Position numbers and translations under genes: made by a program
Notes under the pieces: generated by a model
The model's database searches: none
What the model was told of the DNA's origin: nothing
Seen by the model: only the letters and a program-made list of their open reading frames with translations
IMG/VR virus record: IMGVR_UViG_3300048838_000123
Coordinates: 1 to 55,043 of that record
Direction: 5' to 3' (one strand)
Source: a virus
Length of the DNA stretch: 55,043 nucleotides
Shown: positions 1 through 8,724 of the stretch, one piece after another
Layout of the letters: every line of letters starts with the position of its first letter
Position numbering within the stretch: the stretch's first letter is position 1

Positions 1-127
1 AGATGTATTGTACGTATACGACTAGATCGTTTGCATCTAGCTGTGCATCTGGATCGGCTTCAAGCATCGACGCACGGAACGCAGCCACTTCGGCCTTCTC
101 GTCGTCCGTTAGCCGATGCTTGACACC
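1..127. repeat. Terminal overlap of a circular contig
   Basis: This 127-base segment is identical to 54917-55043. It lies inside a protein-coding gene whose reading frame continues smoothly across the junction. An exact 127-base overlap equals a common assembler k-mer length, so this is best read as the overlap of a circular assembly graph rather than a biological terminal repeat. The unique genome is then 54916 bp. Confidence 0.93.
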
Positions 128-379
128 GAGTGTAACGTACAAGCGGCGAATGCGTGCTTCGAGATCCATCTGCCACGCTTCGATCGCACGCAGGTACTCA
201 ACGTCTTCTTCGTCAGCGACCTTTGCCGTGCCGCCGTTTGGTCTTGCGATCTCTGTCAGCGGCGGCTGCGGCCGTGGATAACGTCGGCGCAAGTCACTAA
301 CGACGATAGGACTAACGGGCTCGATAGCGACTGTGCGCCCCGAGCCCTCGAACGTGAATTGAACTAGTTTGGTTGTCAT
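1..379 (-). CDS. Tail assembly chaperone, 5' part (cut by window end)
   Basis: The gene starts at the ATG at 379-377, behind a GGAGTGGGG ribosome site, and runs off the window start. On the circle it continues from 54916 to its stop at 54756, giving 179 residues (MTTKLVQF... at the N-terminus). It lies between the tail-tube candidate and the tape measure gene, the usual place of the tail assembly chaperone that coats the tape measure during tail growth. The protein is charged and has no recognisable catalytic motif. A CCCAAAA slippery site near its end joins it to a second frame (54589-54849), the usual G/GT arrangement. The function rests on position and the frameshift, not on similarity. 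Confidence 0.8.
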   Translation of the reverse strand, partial: MTTKLVQFTFEGSGRTVAIEPVSPIVVSDLRRRYPRPQPPLTEIARPNGGTAKVADEEDVEYLRAIEAWQMDLEARIRRLYVTLGVKHRLTDDEKAEVAAFRASMLEADPDAQLDANDLVVYVQYI

Positions 380-397
380 GGCCCCACTCCATTGAGA

Positions 398-1966
398 CTA
401 GAATACATTCGGCGCACCGAGCATCAGCGTACCGTCAGTCGTGGCCCCGAGGCCTGCGAAGATGGCATAGTTCACTGCGATGTTCGGTTCGACGACACGT
501 GGATACGCGATGCGATTGAACTTCTGCAATCCAGACGTCGGCAGTCCCGACAAACGCGGGTTGACCGTTCCAACGCCAGGCACAAACGTTACGCCGCCGT
601 TGATCGTGTACGCAACGCGAGCAAGTGGTCCGCTCGCCTGGTACGTGATGATGCCAGCTGCGTTTGTCGGGAAGCGAATGTCTTGGATCGCTGTTGGCAC
701 CGAGCCATCAATCGCGCGTGTGGTCCAAGCCGATTCGCCTGCGTTCAACGTGTAGTACACAACGCCCGACGCGTTACCGACCCACCAGCGATACTTGTCC
801 AACACTTCGACCGCAGTCAGTGCAGCGGCGCCTGGCGAAGTGGTCGTGGCCGCGAACGTCTGGCCCATGTTCCAACTCCGCACGACAGTTGCACTCGCGC
901 CCACAGCTACGATTGTGTCGTGTGCCGCGCTGCCAGAGATGCGTGCAAGGTCACTCGCTGTCACAACACCCAACGATTCAGCGCCTGCGACCACATCGCG
1001 AATGCGAAGGATCTCGCCGCTGTCGGTGCAGATGAACGCGAGACGATCATTTGCGACCCACATGTCACGCGGCTCGCGGTTGTTCGTGAAACCGGCCGTG
1101 ACTTTGGTCCACGAACCTGGCGCGCCAGTCAACGGGTTGATCAGCGCGTAATAGTAGCCACCATTCGTAGCTGTGTTTGCAGTCGGTGAAAGCACAACCA
1201 GATACGAACCCATGACTGCAATCTTGCACGGCGTTTCGGCGTTCGCGGCGGCCGTAATCGATGACGTCGACCAAGTCAGCCCACCGTCGGCGCTATAGTG
1301 CACGATAGGAGCTGCGCCTGCAGCGCCTTTCTCGACCGCGTAGATGTAGCGCGTGCCGTCGCTTGCAGGGCCACAGTCGCCGCAGTTGACGTAGTTGCCG
1401 TAGCATACGTCCAACACTTCGAGCGTAATGCCTGAAGCGTTCTTCTCTGCGAACTGGATGCCGCCGATGTTGTAGATGCTGGGCACGATGACTGTGCGTT
1501 CGGACATCACTGGGTCGTCGCTATCCATGACGAAGCGATCGCCTGGATTGTCTTCAGTGACCAAGCAGTGTTCGTAGACCTCGACGTAGTTGCCTTCCCA
1601 ACCGAAGTCGAAGTCCGCCAACGAGCGACAAGCGCCACGCGGGATGTACACGCTCATGCGGCAACCACGCGCAAGCAACGCACGCGGCAATGCGTTCAGC
1701 TTCTCGTAGAAACCAAACGTGGCCGATGCGAAGTCGGGCGGATCCATTGACTGGCCGATAGCCGCGTACTGCCCAAACTGAAACGGGTCGTGTGCGTTGA
1801 TGCGGTTGATGCCGCCACGCAGCGGATTCGACACGCCCGTGATTGAAAGGTACGATGTGTCGGCGCCGTAGAAGTACAACGGTGCCTGGGGCGTCGCCAA
1901 CCCGAATTGGATGTAGGGACGCCCGTGCTTTTGAGTGATCACTTCCTGACCGAGATTTGCTGGCAT
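398..1966 (-). CDS. Putative tail tube protein with C-terminal beta-propeller
   Basis: This encodes 522 residues. The start at MPANLGQEV is chosen because TAAGGAGAACAG lies just upstream; longer in-frame starts have no ribosome site. The N-terminal ~190 residues are a compact domain without motifs I recognise. The rest looks like a BNR/sialidase-type propeller with one clear Asp box, SADGGLTW, and weaker copies such as TINGGVTF. The gene sits directly upstream of the tail assembly chaperones, where siphoviruses normally encode the major tail tube protein, and no other tube candidate is visible. A tube domain carrying a surface propeller, perhaps for binding glycans, is the best reading. It could instead be a head-tail or decoration protein. 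Confidence 0.55.
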   Translation of the reverse strand: MPANLGQEVITQKHGRPYIQFGLATPQAPLYFYGADTSYLSITGVSNPLRGGINRINAHDPFQFGQYAAIGQSMDPPDFASATFGFYEKLNALPRALLARGCRMSVYIPRGACRSLADFDFGWEGNYVEVYEHCLVTEDNPGDRFVMDSDDPVMSERTVIVPSIYNIGGIQFAEKNASGITLEVLDVCYGNYVNCGDCGPASDGTRYIYAVEKGAAGAAPIVHYSADGGLTWSTSSITAAANAETPCKIAVMGSYLVVLSPTANTATNGGYYYALINPLTGAPGSWTKVTAGFTNNREPRDMWVANDRLAFICTDSGEILRIRDVVAGAESLGVVTASDLARISGSAAHDTIVAVGASATVVRSWNMGQTFAATTTSPGAAALTAVEVLDKYRWWVGNASGVVYYTLNAGESAWTTRAIDGSVPTAIQDIRFPTNAAGIITYQASGPLARVAYTINGGVTFVPGVGTVNPRLSGLPTSGLQKFNRIAYPRVVEPNIAVNYAIFAGLGATTDGTLMLGAPNVF

Positions 1967-1977
1967 TTCTGTTCTCC

Positions 1978-3174
1978 TTAGCCTGATATGCTGACGCGGG
2001 ATGTCTTGTACTGCTGCGCCATCTTCCACGCGTAGATGTGCCCACGGCGCGTACCAAATGGGTTGTCGAGATCTTGTTGACTTACTGCGACTGCGTTATC
2101 ACCTCCTACTAACGCGAGGTCCTGTTGCCATGAACTGAACTCCCGATACGCTTGCTGACAGGCACAGATCGGTCGCGCCAGTTCGGCAGCGGCCATTCTG
2201 CAGATCGCCAATGTCAACGCTCGCGAGTCATAGCCTGACTTGTAGTGCACCCGCACTCGCGACGGTGCCCAATCATAAGGCCACTCGACCGCAATGTACG
2301 ACGATGCGGGTGTGCTGTATTCTGCTGCTTCGCCTGCGATGTAACCCAAGTCAGGATCGCGAATGACAAAGCGCGCTGCTGATGTACCGATGGCCGATGG
2401 GTCAGCGCCAACGCTTGCACACTCCCCATCCGGGCCACTCTCCCATATGAACTCGCCTTGCTGCGTCGTGTCGTACGCTGCTCGATACAAGGCGATGGAT
2501 GTTACTAAGTTACTCGTGTCGGCAGGATCGAGTGCCTGCAATCGCACAGCCTGTTGTTTGGCAGGCTTGACTAACAAGTACGATGGCCCAGTGATCGTCG
2601 CATTGCCGCTCGCGACTGTAATGCTCACGGGCTGCAGACGCCAACGCTCGTGCGATGCATCTTTGTCAGCGCCTATACGATCAGCGACTGCGATGTAAGC
2701 GCCCAACAGCGTCGCGTCGGTCTCTATTGTCGCAATCGTGGCTGTGAATGTTTCAGCTACGCCGTCGCCGTCTTCATCGCTGAACGCAACATTGCCTGTA
2801 CCGATCAACGCATGCGTCAACTTGCCAATCGTCAATGGCTGTGCATACGGCAATCGAAACGCGAGCCAACGCCCCCATGTGTCGACCGACAACCGATACT
2901 GATCGGTGACGTCGAAGAACTGTGGGAACGGAATGTCGACATACGTTGCACGCGGGTAAGGGTATGCACCGATCTCGTCTGCCAAACGCTGCTCAGCCAT
3001 CTCGATCGCGTCGCGTATCTCTGCACGGCCAACGGCGTCAGTCGCTTGCCAGCTGTGCTCGCTGACCAAAGTGTCGCAGCCAATAGACAACGGCACCTTG
3101 TCGTTAGTCAGCTGATAGAAGTGCCACGGGTGGAAGCCGAACACGCTGCGGAACGTATCGAGTGGTAGTGACAT
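1978..3174 (-). CDS. Structural protein, possible head-tail connector
   Basis: This encodes 398 residues. The segment at about 50-75 (AIEMAEQRLADEIGAYPYP) resembles the helical part of head-tail adaptor proteins. The C-terminal segment is again helical, with AICRMAAAELARP and a QQDLDNPFGTRRG stretch. The middle is mostly beta. It follows the repeat protein (3174-4850) with a one-base overlap and precedes the tail-tube candidate, so a role in the neck or head completion fits the gene order. No enzymatic motif is seen. I do not recognise a specific family with certainty. Confidence 0.5.
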   Translation of the reverse strand: MSLPLDTFRSVFGFHPWHFYQLTNDKVPLSIGCDTLVSEHSWQATDAVGRAEIRDAIEMAEQRLADEIGAYPYPRATYVDIPFPQFFDVTDQYRLSVDTWGRWLAFRLPYAQPLTIGKLTHALIGTGNVAFSDEDGDGVAETFTATIATIETDATLLGAYIAVADRIGADKDASHERWRLQPVSITVASGNATITGPSYLLVKPAKQQAVRLQALDPADTSNLVTSIALYRAAYDTTQQGEFIWESGPDGECASVGADPSAIGTSAARFVIRDPDLGYIAGEAAEYSTPASSYIAVEWPYDWAPSRVRVHYKSGYDSRALTLAICRMAAAELARPICACQQAYREFSSWQQDLALVGGDNAVAVSQQDLDNPFGTRRGHIYAWKMAQQYKTSRVSISG

Positions 3175-4850
3175 TATCGTGATCCCCTGCTGCGCGTGTT
3201 GTTCGACGAACCACGCGAACCTGTGTTCCTAAACGAGCGGCGTGCCCGCACGCTGTGCCCGCCGCTACTTGGCGTTGGATAGTTTTCAGGTGCCGCGCTT
3301 GACGTTGGGAACAGCGATCCAATGAATGCAAGCACACCGCCTAGTGTACGTGTGGTCAGTTTAGTAACGCTGCCCATCGTGTCTAGCACACCCGCAAGTA
3401 CGACGCGCACAACTCGCGTCGCGGTGACTCCGCCACTACTATCCAACGTCCCTTCGAGCTGGCGGCTCGTCCGCTTGAGTAGGTCACCCGTACTGTTTAA
3501 CGTCGCAAGCAGTGACTTGTTCACGCGCAATGTAACAACGCCTGTCGAGACAAGACTGCCTTGCAACAGCGCCAAGAACGTCTTGATGGTACCTAGCGTA
3601 CCTCCCATCGTTAGCACACCCGCCACTGACGTCGCGACCTGTTTGTAAAGAACGCCCACAGGGGCAAACGCACCTGCGACGCGTGTGGCAGTCCGGCGTG
3701 CTACGGCCCCTGACATCGTAAGCGTTCCACTGATGGCCTGCAACACTGTTCGGATTGCGGCTAACGCGCCCGATGACGTTAGTGCGCCCGCCACTGACTT
3801 CGACGTGCGTTTGACTGCCGCACCACTGCTTGTGAGTGTGCCCGCCACTGACTTGCTTGTACGCTTCGCAAGTGCGCCTGCACTAGTCAACGTTCCTGCG
3901 ATCGCCTGCAGTACAACTCGCGTACTGGTTAGTACACCTGAACTTGTCAGTGAGCCTGCGACCGCCTTACCAACTCGGCGCGTCAGTGCCCCCGCAGACG
4001 TCAGTGCACCTGCGACTGCCTTACCTGCCCTGCGTGTCAACGCACCTGCGCTTGTCAATGAACCTGCAACCGGTTTGTTGGTGCGCTTCACAACGCTGCC
4101 TGCAGACGTTAGCGCTCCCGCCGTGGCCTTGTTTGTCCGCTTGGTGATCGCACCGCTGCTTGTCAGTGAACCTGAAACCGATTGCGGATACTCAGTTGGG
4201 CCGCCGGCGTCTGGCGTAAGCGCCACTTGCGCGCCCCAGTTAACACGCCAGTTGACAGAGAACGCGGCGTTCTGCACGCCTGTCGCGCCTGCACTTGAAT
4301 ACACCTTATCAGCCGCGTACACATTACGCCAAGCCATTTCGTGCTCGACGCGTTCGGTGTAGCCACTTGGGGGCGATACGATACCAGCAAAGGCATAGTC
4401 GCTGAAGCCGTAGCCGATGAACACGACCATCGCGTCGGCGACCGTCGTCGTGACTGAAGGGGCCTCTATTGATCCGATCGCCGAGCCGTTGTATTGAAAG
4501 GCGTGAACATCAATCGGCGACGACGTATCGACGCCCGAGTAACACAGCATCTCCGAGGCTGAGTACTCATCTGTGTTGCTCATCGTCCACGTGTAAGACG
4601 ATGGTTCACTCCCGCCGGCGACCTTATACCAAACGTGCAACCTGTGGCCGGCGTTCGTTTCTGGCGTTACCTCTGACTTGTAATCAATCTCAGTCCAGCC
4701 ACTTGGCGGCGTTGGGCCGGCGTCCTGCCCGTAGTACGTCATGGCGCATAACAGAAGGTCGTCTTCGGCCGTGCCTGACGGTTTCGTGATGACGTGAGAC
4801 GACCCCGAACTATGCGAGACGGATGTGGCCGACCTGAAAGAGATTGCCAT
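3174..4850 (-). CDS. Virion-associated protein with 16 tandem 18/20-residue repeats
   Basis: This encodes 558 residues. Residues 1-215 form a beta-rich domain with phrases such as PPSGWTEI and YSGVDTSSPID, typical of surface or decoration domains in phage and environmental proteins. From about 220 to 520 there are sixteen tandem units of the form VAGALTSAGALTRRVGKA. Most are 18 residues; units 5, 8, 11 and 14 are 20 residues, giving an 18+18+20 higher-order repeat. The C-terminus is Ser/Arg/Asn-rich (RNTGSRGSSNNTRSRGSR). It lies among capsid and tail genes, so a fibre, spike or decoration role is likely. The later copies are more diverged than the early ones. Confidence 0.55.
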   Translation of the reverse strand: MAISFRSATSVSHSSGSSHVITKPSGTAEDDLLLCAMTYYGQDAGPTPPSGWTEIDYKSEVTPETNAGHRLHVWYKVAGGSEPSSYTWTMSNTDEYSASEMLCYSGVDTSSPIDVHAFQYNGSAIGSIEAPSVTTTVADAMVVFIGYGFSDYAFAGIVSPPSGYTERVEHEMAWRNVYAADKVYSSAGATGVQNAAFSVNWRVNWGAQVALTPDAGGPTEYPQSVSGSLTSSGAITKRTNKATAGALTSAGSVVKRTNKPVAGSLTSAGALTRRAGKAVAGALTSAGALTRRVGKAVAGSLTSSGVLTSTRVVLQAIAGTLTSAGALAKRTSKSVAGTLTSSGAAVKRTSKSVAGALTSSGALAAIRTVLQAISGTLTMSGAVARRTATRVAGAFAPVGVLYKQVATSVAGVLTMGGTLGTIKTFLALLQGSLVSTGVVTLRVNKSLLATLNSTGDLLKRTSRQLEGTLDSSGGVTATRVVRVVLAGVLDTMGSVTKLTTRTLGGVLAFIGSLFPTSSAAPENYPTPSSGGHSVRARRSFRNTGSRGSSNNTRSRGSR

Positions 4851-4855
4851 TGCGT

Positions 4856-5491
4856 TTAGCCGCCTGCCGTTAGTGTCAGCACATACGTGAACTGAATGCT
4901 GTCACCGCTGGCCACGTTGATGGCGCTGAACACGCTGCGGTCCCAAAGCGTGCCGCCACCAGTCGCCGCTTGGTTAAAGATGCCGTGTTCGGTGATCGCT
5001 GCGCTCGCGTCGAACGTCACCGTGCCGACAGTCTGGAACTGGTTCGCTGCGGGTGTGCTTCGCGTACCAGTCGCGCGCGTGCTGTCGGGGTTCAATGCTG
5101 TCGTGCTCTCGGTAACCAGAGCTGTGTCACCAACTGCCTCAGCTGTCGTGCCAGTACCGCAGCCGTGGAAGTTCATGTTGCTGATGTCTTGTGCGCCGTT
5201 GTTGAAGTCGTCGCGCAAGAACGTTACGCCCGCAGTCGTGATCACGCGTCGCGAAAGCACACCGTAGTCAACCCATGTACCATCTGCCTTGCGCATGCGA
5301 CCGCGCAGTTCACTTGTCAGCGTCACGGCGCCAGTCAGCTTACTGAAGCCACGCGCCAACACGTTGACGAACGCGCCCCAGATGTAGCCCCATCGAAGCA
5401 CGTTGCGCAAGCGCCAGCTAAGCGGGGCACGCGCAGCCTTGATGTGGCGAGCTGTTAGCGCTCCCGATGGTCGAATGTCCGAAGTGATCAT
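4856..5491 (-). CDS. Hypothetical virion protein
   Basis: This encodes 211 residues, with start at 5491 behind a CTAGGAGA ribosome site. A basic N-terminal ~50 residues (ALTARHIKAARAPLSWRLRNVL) precedes a beta-rich domain with the phrases NFHGCGTGTTAEAVGDTAL and FDASAAITEHGIFNQA. I have the impression of similar phrases in unannotated phage structural proteins located among capsid and tail genes. The most likely role is a virion decoration or neck component. There is no enzymatic motif. Confidence 0.45.
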   Translation of the reverse strand: MITSDIRPSGALTARHIKAARAPLSWRLRNVLRWGYIWGAFVNVLARGFSKLTGAVTLTSELRGRMRKADGTWVDYGVLSRRVITTAGVTFLRDDFNNGAQDISNMNFHGCGTGTTAEAVGDTALVTESTTALNPDSTRATGTRSTPAANQFQTVGTVTFDASAAITEHGIFNQAATGGGTLWDRSVFSAINVASGDSIQFTYVLTLTAGG

Positions 5492-5503
5492 GTGTTGTAT
5501 CTC

Positions 5504-6478
5504 CTAGTTTGGAACGACGACGCCTTCTTTTGCGTAGTCACGATTGACGGCTAAGAACTGTAGCCGGCACTGCCCGAACTCGATTTTGCAATCCTTGCGT
5601 ATCGATGCCTGTACGTCAGCGGGGAAGCGGTCGGCGTAGAAGATCCAGCCCATCGTTCTATACGTGCCAACGCCGCTCGACTTGTTTGCGTCGAAGTGCT
5701 GATTGCGTCCGCAGATCACCCACTCGGTATCGATGATGCCACCTTGCGCACCGCCATACCACGTCTCGCAGCCGCCATCGCCTTGTGACAAAATGATCGG
5801 CCGTTCGCCTGTGTCACTCGTTCGAAGCGGTGGCTGTGCGGTACATGGGCTCGCGTAGCAAAGTAGCCCATCCCAGTAAAAGATGTTGCCATCGGTAAGC
5901 TTTAGCCACACTTGGTAGTCGTGGTCACCGTGGCTGCGCGCCATTGCCGTCGAGAGGATGTGCGCGATCCAATAGGACTCTGCACCCGAGCTGTGCTTGA
6001 CATATACGCCTTTGTAGCCTGTGTGGCTCTCGCGTGACTGGCTGAACGGCATCGGCTTGTTGTTCGCCTGCGCGTACTGCGTTACCCATTGAGGCGGTGC
6101 GTCGCCATGCTCGTGGCCTGTAAAGCAGCTGCCCCATTTGTTCGGATGCCACACGTTCATTGGCTCACCGCATATGCCCACAGCTCCTGGCTCTGTCGTC
6201 GGATGGACATGCGGTGTAGCTGTTGGCGCGACTGCAGTTGCCGTAGGTGGCGGTGTCGATGTTGCTGTTGCTGTTGCTGTTGGCGTCGGGGGCTGTGCTC
6301 CGACACTCACGCCGTAGTTCGCGGCGATGACGCTTGTCAGTTCGTCCACGTCATGGATGTCAAGAATGCCATCGCCATTGATGTCGTACTTGGCGAGTGA
6401 TGTAGTCTGTGCTACTGCAGTGCCTGCCGTCAACAGCAAGACGGCAATGACCAACGCTACGAGTTTGTTGTGCTTCAT
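5504..6478 (-). CDS. Secreted protein with dockerin-like repeat and Pro/Thr linker
   Basis: This encodes 324 residues. Residues 1-23 are a signal peptide ending AVA-Q. Residues ~30-50 (DINGDGILDIHDVDEL) form a calcium-binding dockerin/EF-hand type loop. A Pro/Thr/Ala linker of alternating PT and AT pairs runs from ~63 to 95. The C-terminal ~220 residues are a Trp-, His- and Cys-rich globular domain (NVWHPNKWGSCFTGHEHGD) of unknown function. This bacterial secreted-protein layout is unusual inside a virion operon. It may have been acquired from the host and could act outside the cell or be displayed on the particle. The linker style is common in Chloroflexota. Confidence 0.6.
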   Translation of the reverse strand: MKHNKLVALVIAVLLLTAGTAVAQTTSLAKYDINGDGILDIHDVDELTSVIAANYGVSVGAQPPTPTATATATSTPPPTATAVAPTATPHVHPTTEPGAVGICGEPMNVWHPNKWGSCFTGHEHGDAPPQWVTQYAQANNKPMPFSQSRESHTGYKGVYVKHSSGAESYWIAHILSTAMARSHGDHDYQVWLKLTDGNIFYWDGLLCYASPCTAQPPLRTSDTGERPIILSQGDGGCETWYGGAQGGIIDTEWVICGRNQHFDANKSSGVGTYRTMGWIFYADRFPADVQASIRKDCKIEFGQCRLQFLAVNRDYAKEGVVVPN

Positions 6479-6493
6479 GTAATGTCCTTTGGT

Positions 6494-6784
6494 CTACATT
6501 CGCCGCATGAGTAGAATGCTTACGGCGCTAATGCCTAGACCTGCAACTATGCCAGTTGCGTTGAGTCCCCACCAAGCGACGCCTGCCCCAAGCCCTAGCC
6601 AAAACGAGATACAAGATACGCACTGCAGTCCGCGACGCCACCAAGTGTTGCGTTCGGGGATCCGCCAGTGCATGCGCGCGCGATCGAAGATGCTCGCAGG
6701 CCCTTCGTCACTGATGATCAAGACGCAAAGCCTGAACACCGCCAACGATAGAAGCGCGAAGACGATCGCGTCGCCGATAGTCAT
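6494..6784 (-). CDS. Small membrane protein, DUF1360-like
   Basis: This encodes 96 residues with membrane segments at about 5-25 and 58-90 and a C-x2-C pair in CVSCISFWLGLG, the pattern I associate with the DUF1360 family. Its ATGA start overlaps the stop of the upstream glycosyltransferase, so the two are translationally coupled. It may be a membrane partner of the glycosyltransferases or a lysis/envelope protein. The precise role is unknown. Confidence 0.5.
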   Translation of the reverse strand: MTIGDAIVFALLSLAVFRLCVLIISDEGPASIFDRARMHWRIPERNTWWRRGLQCVSCISFWLGLGAGVAWWGLNATGIVAGLGISAVSILLMRRM

Positions 6785-8724
6785 TTTGCTTCCGTCACTT
6801 TTACCGAGCTCGGCTTGATCGTAGCAGGCACAGGTGCGTCTGGCGCTGAGGTCGTTACGACTTCTTCCCAGCCCAGAGCAGCCAGTCGCTGCCAGTCACC
6901 ATTTGGTACCCAAATCGGGTCGACAGTCTTGCCGCCTTCGTATGTACCGAAGAAGCGAATGCCGCCGTCGACCTTGGTGTACTTCATGAGCTTCGCGCCC
7001 GGTATCTGCAACGCTTTGGCAACTGGATCGCCAGCGTCTGCTGCGGCCTGCACAGCCGCTGATTGTTGTCCACAGCATCCCATAGGTTCTTTTCTCCTGT
7101 CGATGTATTCGCCGAACTCACGTGTAAGGTAGTCAGCGATGTCTCCGCGTCGCTTTTGCGCTTCGGCTCGACGCTGGCCTGAGTCCACGCGGTAGCACAG
7201 CAGCGGATCGTCGACCCACTTACCATGTACACCGCGCGCTGCGCACTTGGCGAAGAACGCCCAATCTTCAAACAAGTCGATGCGCGGGTCGAAGCCATCG
7301 AGTTCGACAAACGTCTGCCGCGCCATCAACACAGTCACTGCGTGCAGTCCATCTGTTTCAGTCGTCAGCCACACATGCGGATCGTACGGCCGTGGTCTGT
7401 CAGTGTGCTGCTTTGCTTTGTTGTCAGCCACAACCCACCAACCGCTGTAGATGTAACCTGCATCGCCTTTCGCATAGCGCGCTACCATCTTCTCGAGCGC
7501 GTCTGGTGTTAAGTAATCGTCGGCGTCCAAGAACAGTACAAACACACCGCGCGAGACTGCGACGCCTGTGTTGCGTGCATCGCCTGCTGGTGTGCCTGCC
7601 TTAACTGTCACCTCGGTCACAAACGGATACGGTAGTAACGGCAACTCCTGCCCCGACGCGTTAACGACGACTGCTTCCCAGTTCCAAAGCGACTGCGCCA
7701 GTAGCGAGTGCAACGCTGTCGGCAACAGGTTAACATGCTTCGCGCCGACTGGAATGATCACACTGACCAATGGCTTTGTGTAGTCGCGAAGCTCAGGCAC
7801 ACCGCCTGTCGGTGCCACCAGCGGCTTAAAGCCTCTGTGTATGTTCGACCACAGGCCGATGTCAGGTATGGGCCGACTTGACATACTCGGGCCGTGACGT
7901 CGATAGACAAAGATGGGATCAGGAGTGGCCTTGACGGCATCTGCCCCAACGCCGATGATCCTTCCCCAGAAGTCAACGTCTTCGGCTGCGATTCGGTTTG
8001 CGTCGTATCCACCTGCTCGCTCCCACCGCGACTTGCGAAACATACTCGCCACTGGAATGCACGTTCGCGGCGGGTTTGTTTGCTGCATCATCCAGTCCCA
8101 GTTGAACACCGGCGGGAAGTCATGATGCACTGTGCGCGTGTTGTCGAAGTTCTCGTCGAGTGTTTGCACACCTCCATACGCGACGCCCACGCTGCGGTTG
8201 TCGAACGCGGGCAACAGTCTTTCGATGTATCGCGGTTCGACCATGTCATCGCTGTCGAGGCACACGATCAACTCGTTCTCTGCGACTGCGATGCCAGTGT
8301 TTCGTGGCCCGCCAACGTTGCCTGTATTGCGTTCGTGCCGCAGCACTAGCGTCTTGATTGGAGCTGTGCTTGCCCACGCTTGCGCGATGTCGTAACTATC
8401 GTCAGTCGAAGCATCATCGACAACGATGATCTCGTCCGGCGGCACTGACTGTGCGGCCAGTGAGTCCAACGCTTCGACGATGTACTTGCCGTAGTTGTAG
8501 TTAGGCACGATTGCCGACACGCCAGTCGGGCGAAGCTTCGTTGCACGATGCCACGCTTCGAACTCTGCCTTGTCGCCAAACACAGGCACACGCATGTCGC
8601 GCAACACCGCTTCGCGCACCACTGCGTCTGTAGTGATCACAGCGTCAGCGCCTCGCAAGACCTTGGCGTCAGCGGCGGTTAAGTCGCTGCGACGTATCTC
8701 GGCTACAGCCCTTGCTGGTTCCAT
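6781..8724 (-). CDS. Tandem-domain family 2 glycosyltransferase
   Basis: This encodes 647 residues, starting at MEPARAV behind GGGGG; it overlaps the upstream glycosyltransferase by 22 bases. Two GT-A domains are present. The first, at ~65-290, starts SAIVPNYNYGKYI and has the metal-binding LDSDD. The second, at ~315-550, starts VSVIIPVG and has LDADD. A C-terminal tail of ~100 residues contains a CCGQQ segment and a small beta-like domain. Such enzymes transfer sugars from nucleotide donors. Sitting between capsid and tail genes, it most likely glycosylates virion proteins, as known for some mycobacteriophages. DNA hypermodification is less likely because 7-deazaguanine genes lie elsewhere and no base hydroxylase is present. 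Confidence 0.85.
   Translation of the reverse strand: MEPARAVAEIRRSDLTAADAKVLRGADAVITTDAVVREAVLRDMRVPVFGDKAEFEAWHRATKLRPTGVSAIVPNYNYGKYIVEALDSLAAQSVPPDEIIVVDDASTDDSYDIAQAWASTAPIKTLVLRHERNTGNVGGPRNTGIAVAENELIVCLDSDDMVEPRYIERLLPAFDNRSVGVAYGGVQTLDENFDNTRTVHHDFPPVFNWDWMMQQTNPPRTCIPVASMFRKSRWERAGGYDANRIAAEDVDFWGRIIGVGADAVKATPDPIFVYRRHGPSMSSRPIPDIGLWSNIHRGFKPLVAPTGGVPELRDYTKPLVSVIIPVGAKHVNLLPTALHSLLAQSLWNWEAVVVNASGQELPLLPYPFVTEVTVKAGTPAGDARNTGVAVSRGVFVLFLDADDYLTPDALEKMVARYAKGDAGYIYSGWWVVADNKAKQHTDRPRPYDPHVWLTTETDGLHAVTVLMARQTFVELDGFDPRIDLFEDWAFFAKCAARGVHGKWVDDPLLCYRVDSGQRRAEAQKRRGDIADYLTREFGEYIDRRKEPMGCCGQQSAAVQAAADAGDPVAKALQIPGAKLMKYTKVDGGIRFFGTYEGGKTVDPIWVPNGDWQRLAALGWEEVVTTSAPDAPVPATIKPSSVKVTEAK

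Noticed and set aside
1-127. Direct terminal repeat as true phage genome ends
   Set aside because: The exact length of 127 equals a standard assembly k-mer, and a gene reads through the junction; an assembly overlap explains it better.
392-1189. Long plus-strand frame opposite the tail tube candidate
   Set aside because: It lies antisense to a well-supported gene with a strong ribosome site, and its product has an Arg/Cys-rich composition typical of shadow frames.
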